Shown here one piece after another: positions 4,377 through 7,353 of a stretch of 7,353 bases of DNA (position 1 is its first letter; each line of letters opens with the position of its first letter). The DNA is from Candidatus Falkowiibacteriota bacterium (GTDB lineage Bacteria > Patescibacteriota > Patescibacteriia > Patescibacteriales > UBA12465). Location: the NCBI GenBank assembly GCA_903839955.1, contig CAIMEI010000118.1:1-7353 (forward strand), written 5' to 3'. A program made the position numbers and the translations under genes. Below the pieces are notes generated by a model that ran no database searches, was not told the DNA's origin, and worked only from the letters and a program-made list of their open reading frames with translations.

Positions 4377-5663
4377 ATGTCTAAACCCTGGCACAAAATA
4401 AAAAAATTTCTTAAGGTGGCCGGTCCGGGAATTGTTACCGGCGCGGCCGATGATGATCCGTCCGGTATCGCGACCTATTCGCAAACCGGCGCGCAATTCG
4501 GCTACGGCCAATTGTGGTCGATGGCTTGGCTATTTCCGCTGATGGTGGCCGTGCAGGAGGCTTGTGCGCGCATTGGAGCGGTGAACGGCAAAGGCCTCTC
4601 GGCGGTGATTAAAAAATACTACAGCAAAAAAGTTTTGTTCTTCGTGGTCGGCTTGGTTTTTGTGGCCAACACGATTAATATCGGGGCGGACATCGGGGCG
4701 ATGGCTGAGGCGGCTAAATTGATCGTGCCAGTTAATTTCTCTATTCTGATGCTGTTTTTTACCGCCTCAATTTTGCTTTTGGAAATATTCGTTTCCTACC
4801 GTTCTTATTCCAAGATTTTGAAGTGGTTCATTATTTCGCTTCTGGCTTATCCAGTGTCGCTATTTTTGGTCACTCAACCTTGGAGTGAAATTTTGCGCGC
4901 CACCTTTATTCCCAATATTCAATTCACCTTCGCTTTCTTTTTTGTGATTACCGGTGTTTTGGGGACGACAATTTCTCCCTACATGTTTTTCTGGGAGGCC
5001 TCCCAGGAAGTGGAAGAAGAACGAGCGCGCCACCTGATTCGCAAAGACGGCCGGCCGCGCGGCTTGAAAAACTTTTTGAAGGATTTGCGCGTGGATAATT
5101 TTATCGGCATGCTCGCCTCGCAGGCCGGGGCTTGGTGTATCATTATTTTATCCGGCACCGTTTTGCATCACGCCGGTGTTTTTAATGTCGGCACGGCCGC
5201 TGATGCAGCGCGCGCTTTAGAACCTTTGGTGCAATCTTTCCCGCACGCCGGGACCATCGCCAAAGTTTTGTTTGCTTTCGGGATTATCGGTCTCGGTCTC
5301 TTGGCGGTGCCGGTACTTTCCGGTTCGGCGTCTTACGCTTTGTCCGAGGCGATGAATTGGCGCGATGGCTTAAATTTAAAATTCAAACGCGCTCACGGTT
5401 TCTACGGTGTGATTACGGTGGCGACTATTATCGGTTTGATGATTAATTTCTTGGGCATTGACCCGATGAGGGCTCTGGTTTTTGCCGCCGTGTTCAACGG
5501 CGTGGCCGCCGTGCCTTTGCTTTTTCTGGTGGCCAAAACGGCGCGCAGTAAAAAAATCATGGGCGAGTATCGCAGTGGAATCACTTCCAGCTTCTTGGTC
5601 TGGCTGACTTTCGTGGTGATGGGGATTGCGGCGATTGCGATGTTCTTCACGCTGGGGAGATAG
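4377..5663 (+). CDS. NRAMP-superfamily metal transporter, NRMT-like
   Basis: A 428-aa polytopic inner-membrane protein with about 11 hydrophobic helices and the NRAMP N-terminal pattern (FLKVAGPGIVTGAADDDPSGIATY). In canonical NRAMP proton-coupled Mn/Fe importers, helix 1 carries DPGN and helix 6 carries MPH, and the D, N and M residues bind the metal. Here helix 1 reads D27-P28-S29-G30 and helix 6 reads T-T-I-S-P-Y-M-F-F-W followed by EASQEVEEE, so the Asn and the soft-metal Met ligand are missing while the Asp stays. Loss of these two ligands is the hallmark described for NRAMP-related Mg transporters (NRMTs), so Mg2+ or another hard divalent ion is a better guess than Mn/Fe. Substrate is inference only. 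The loop after helix 6 is long and basic (ARHLIRKDGRPRGLKNFLKD). Own promoter and terminator; no partner gene nearby. Confidence 0.88.
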   Translation: MSKPWHKIKKFLKVAGPGIVTGAADDDPSGIATYSQTGAQFGYGQLWSMAWLFPLMVAVQEACARIGAVNGKGLSAVIKKYYSKKVLFFVVGLVFVANTINIGADIGAMAEAAKLIVPVNFSILMLFFTASILLLEIFVSYRSYSKILKWFIISLLAYPVSLFLVTQPWSEILRATFIPNIQFTFAFFFVITGVLGTTISPYMFFWEASQEVEEERARHLIRKDGRPRGLKNFLKDLRVDNFIGMLASQAGAWCIIILSGTVLHHAGVFNVGTAADAARALEPLVQSFPHAGTIAKVLFAFGIIGLGLLAVPVLSGSASYALSEAMNWRDGLNLKFKRAHGFYGVITVATIIGLMINFLGIDPMRALVFAAVFNGVAAVPLLFLVAKTARSKKIMGEYRSGITSSFLVWLTFVVMGIAAIAMFFTLGR

Positions 5664-5665
5664 GG

Positions 5666-5674
5666 TTATCCACA
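5666..5674 (+). promoter_or_regulatory. Single perfect DnaA-box match
   Basis: TTATCCACA, the consensus DnaA box, starts 3 bp after the NRAMP-like stop and is followed by the AT-rich TATTATATATAAAAA. I found no second perfect copy in the window and no dnaA or dnaN nearby, so an origin is unlikely and the match may be chance. Confidence 0.2.
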
Positions 5675-5686
5675 GGTATTATATAT

Positions 5687-5715
5687 AAAAATAGGCTAAA
5701 ATTGGCCTATTTTTT
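5687..5715 (+). terminator. Intrinsic terminator of the NRAMP-like gene
   Basis: AAAAATAGGC (5687-5696) pairs with GCCTATTTTT (5705-5714) over 10 bp with an 8-nt loop, ending in a T-run. The A-run on the left makes it potentially bidirectional. Confidence 0.88.
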
Positions 5716-5724
5716 GTTGTGTGG

Positions 5725-5753
5725 TTGACAAAAACATATTTATATACTAAGTT
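5725..5753 (+). promoter_or_regulatory. Possible promoter of the lipoprotein gene
   Basis: TTGACA (5725-5730) is a perfect -35. At 17 bp stands TAAGTT (5748-5753), a mediocre -10; the better-looking TATACT at 5743-5748 is too close (12 bp). Confidence 0.4.
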
Positions 5754-5797
5754 TAGGCTATTCAAAAATGCATATTAACAAATAAAAAATATTGATA

Positions 5798-6238
5798 ATG
5801 AAAAGAATAATAATTTTTTCATGGGCGATCTTCGTCCTCGTGGCTTGCAATAATAAATCCGAAAAGGAAAAGCAAGGGTCAGCTTCTTGGCAATTAGAGA
5901 AGCAAAAAGAATATCAGCTGGTTAAACCCATTGATTATAAAGCCGGCTTCAGCGATGCCTATAATCTGCCAATTAGAAATGAGCAGTGGTACCTAATCTG
6001 CAAAGAAACTGACTACCGCCTTTTACCAATTAGAACCGAAAGCGGGAGTGGCCCGGATTTTATAGAAAATATCACCAAATGGCAAAAGATTGCCGTTTTC
6101 GATACGGTAAATCCCAATCTCGATCGACCTCGCCTGTCGGGAGTCTTTAAAATGGTGGTCGTTTGCTGCACTCAGGGGTATCACGTTGAGCCGAGCCTCG
6201 GTCTTTATGGGGAGATGGCGGTGGTGCTCAAGAAGTAA
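5798..6238 (+). CDS. Small predicted lipoprotein, function unknown
   Basis: I prefer ATG 5798 over the upstream TTG at 5792, because it gives a textbook lipoprotein signal of 146 aa: a basic start MKR, hydrophobic IIIFSWAIFV, then lipobox L-V-A-C with the lipidated cysteine at 17. The residues after it (NNKSEKEKQGSASW) form a charged flexible tether. The mature part has alternating aromatic and hydrophobic residues (NEQWYLICKETDYRLLPI, TKWQKIAVFD, KMVVVCCTQGYHV) suggestive of a compact beta-rich domain, with a Cys pair in VCCTQ. I do not recognise the domain. C-N-N after the lipobox and the A-rich, SD-less leader resemble Bacteroidota lipoproteins, so transfer from that group is possible. It stands alone, with its own promoter and terminator. 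Confidence 0.7.
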   Translation: MKRIIIFSWAIFVLVACNNKSEKEKQGSASWQLEKQKEYQLVKPIDYKAGFSDAYNLPIRNEQWYLICKETDYRLLPIRTESGSGPDFIENITKWQKIAVFDTVNPNLDRPRLSGVFKMVVVCCTQGYHVEPSLGLYGEMAVVLKK

Positions 6239-6263
6239 TAGTAAAACTCCAGTAAATGCTGGG

Positions 6264-6294
6264 AAAATCCTTTGATAATAAGAAGGATTTTTTT
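6264..6294 (+). terminator. Intrinsic terminator of the lipoprotein gene
   Basis: AAAATCCTT (6264-6272) pairs with AAGGATTTT (6283-6291), 10-nt loop, followed by TTT. It starts 26 bp after the stop. Confidence 0.88.
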
Positions 6295-6363
6295 ATTACC
6301 AAAATGGATATTTATCGCCAATTTATTATCACTTATAAATTTATTTATCATCCGCCCCCTAAA

Positions 6364-6397
6364 ATTAAGTTGCTAAATAATTTTTTAACAACTTAAT
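6364..6397 (+). repeat. Inverted repeat in the leader of the radical SAM gene
   Basis: ATTAAGTTG (6364-6372) and CAACTTAAT (6389-6397) are perfect 9-bp arms around a 16-nt AT-rich loop. The hairpin ends 9 nt before ATG 6407, where an SD would normally be, so as RNA it could affect translation start; as DNA it could be an operator. Confidence 0.5.
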
Positions 6398-6406
6398 AAA
6401 TATATC

Positions 6407-7306
6407 ATGTATGTAATTTGGAATTTAACGAATGCCTGCCCGTGGAGCTGTTCGTTCTGCTGTATGTCGGCTCGGAATGAAGACGGCCAAGTCCCGGTGA
6501 AGAATCTCGATTTTTCGCAGAAAATAAAGATTCTCAAAATTTTACAAAAGAGAGAAGTGGAAATTGATTTTTCCGGCGGCGACCCGCTGGCCAATAAAGA
6601 AGATTTTTCTTTGATTGAAATCGCGACTGGCATGATGCGCCGCAAACTGCTTTGCGTTAGCACTACTGGCGGTAATCTAAGCGAGGCCAAGCTGAAATTA
6701 CTCAAAAAAGTCGGCAAAGTGGAGGTGAGCATTGACGGTTTGCCGGGAGAAAACAATCCTTTCCGGCCGCCAAATTTTAGTGCGGCGGCGATAGAGCTGC
6801 TCCTGGCCCTGGTCAAGGAGGAAATTCCTTGTTCGGCGGTGACGACGCTTTATCCGGTTTCCGCTGACCAAGGCAGCTTGGAAAGGCTTTATTATTTTTT
6901 GTGCGCCAACCACGTGCCGCAATGGGACATTTTGCGCTTCTATCCGGTCGGCCGCGGTTTGAGCTTGCCCAACCTGCGTTTGACCGAGGAGAAACTTTTG
7001 AGGTTGATGGATTTTTTTGATGCCATTCAGGGTGAAACAAAAATCGTTTTTCAGCATTCTCTCCAGGTGCTCAGGGGCGAATATCAATGCCACGCCGCCA
7101 GGGAATCAATCGGCATCCTGCCCAGCGGTGTGGTGACGGCCTGTGGCTGGGCCTTGGACCAGAATAGCACGCCGCTTTCCGGCTTCCGCCTGGGGTATTT
7201 GCCCGAGGATAGTTTTGATGATATTTTGAAGAGAGCGCGAGGCGAGCTGGGGTTCGGTGAAAGAAAAAATTATTGCCGAGTTCTGGCCCATTTAAATAAC
7301 CGCTAA
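6407..7306 (+). CDS. Radical SAM protein with twitch/half-SPASM C-terminus
   Basis: A 299-aa protein of the MoaA/PqqE/SPASM branch. The radical SAM cluster motif is C11-x3-C15-x2-C18 right after a short WNLTNA strand, so the domain begins at once and the chosen ATG is suitable. S56-G-G-D-P is the SAM-binding GGE-type motif, and V105-E-V-S-I-D-G matches the strand-4 region of the barrel. The C-terminus has C228-x12-G241-x4-C246 followed by C290, the first half of a SPASM motif (C-x9-15-G-x4-C). The later C-x2-C-x5-C part is absent, so it probably binds one auxiliary [4Fe-4S] cluster as in twitch proteins. Such enzymes often modify peptides or cofactors; no precursor peptide gene is visible here, so the substrate is unknown. 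No SD. A second gene begins 4 bp downstream, suggesting a shared mRNA. Confidence 0.88.
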   Translation: MYVIWNLTNACPWSCSFCCMSARNEDGQVPVKNLDFSQKIKILKILQKREVEIDFSGGDPLANKEDFSLIEIATGMMRRKLLCVSTTGGNLSEAKLKLLKKVGKVEVSIDGLPGENNPFRPPNFSAAAIELLLALVKEEIPCSAVTTLYPVSADQGSLERLYYFLCANHVPQWDILRFYPVGRGLSLPNLRLTEEKLLRLMDFFDAIQGETKIVFQHSLQVLRGEYQCHAARESIGILPSGVVTACGWALDQNSTPLSGFRLGYLPEDSFDDILKRARGELGFGERKNYCRVLAHLNNR

Positions 7307-7310
7307 AGCC

Positions 7311-7353
7311 ATGAAAATCCAAGAAATAAAGGTCAAGACGGTCTTGGCCGCCA
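7311..7353 (+). CDS. 5' end of a gene cut by the window edge, possibly SPL-type radical SAM
   Basis: ATG 7311 opens a frame reading MKIQEIKVKTVLAA to the window end. It starts 4 bp after the radical SAM stop codon, a spacing typical of translational coupling. The opening resembles the N-terminus of spore-photoproduct-lyase-like radical SAM proteins, which I recall as MKI.EIK.KS.L..SKI followed by NPY.GC.HGC.YCY. Only 14 codons are visible and the Cys motif would lie outside the window, so this is a guess about the family but a good call for a gene start. Confidence 0.5.
   Translation, partial: MKIQEIKVKTVLAA

Noticed and set aside
5666..5714. Replication origin suggested by the DnaA box and AT-rich stretch
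   Set aside because: There is only one perfect box, the AT-rich part is the arm of a terminator, and no dnaA, dnaN or rpmH lies nearby.
302..7306. TGA recoded as glycine (as in Gracilibacteria), because no gene here ends in TGA
   Set aside because: All eight stops are TAA or TAG, but the proteins have expected lengths under the standard code and no read-through is needed; eight stops are too few to argue from.
6698..7322. Several minus-strand frames opposite the radical SAM gene
   Set aside because: The plus strand has clear family motifs throughout; the minus frames overlap each other, are basic and low in complexity, and have no motifs.

Overview
Lineage: the window looks bacterial and most like a Candidate Phyla Radiation / Patescibacteria genome (for example Parcubacteria). 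This is inference. It rests on small, independently terminated genes, a tRNA without an encoded CCA end, a group I intron in that tRNA, scarce Shine-Dalgarno sequences (only the ridA-like gene has a clear one), and a short ABC-F protein and a small Cys-rich membrane protein of kinds I associate with that group. All readable genes end in TAA or TAG and need only the standard code.

Left part (1-1787) is accessory in character. It opens with a broken RhuM-like fragment inside a large imperfect palindrome whose two strands encode similar RhuM-type peptides. A minus-strand orphan gene (302-811) with its own terminator follows, then an intergenic region with two strong inverted repeats. The centrepiece is a minus-strand tRNA-Asn(GUU) split inside the anticodon by a 552-bp group I intron (993-1544). 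The intron encodes an HNH homing endonuclease, and a near-complete ribozyme fold can be drawn by hand. The last ~18 codons of the endonuclease gene also form the internal guide sequence, P2, P3, P4 and P5 strands of the ribozyme.

Middle part (1788-5715) is a row of single plus-strand genes, each followed by an intrinsic terminator: a RidA/YjgF deaminase-family protein with a textbook promoter and SD, a Cys-rich single-pass membrane protein, an ABC-F ATPase with two nucleotide-binding domains, and an NRAMP-superfamily transporter whose binding-site motifs are non-canonical (DPSG and ISPY) and resemble the Mg-type NRMT clade.

Right part (5716-7353) holds a small lipoprotein of unknown function, then a radical SAM protein with a twitch/half-SPASM C-terminus. 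Four bases after it starts another gene, cut by the window edge, whose first residues resemble an SPL-type radical SAM protein. These last two probably form an operon. The other genes look independent, so no single pathway ties the window together.
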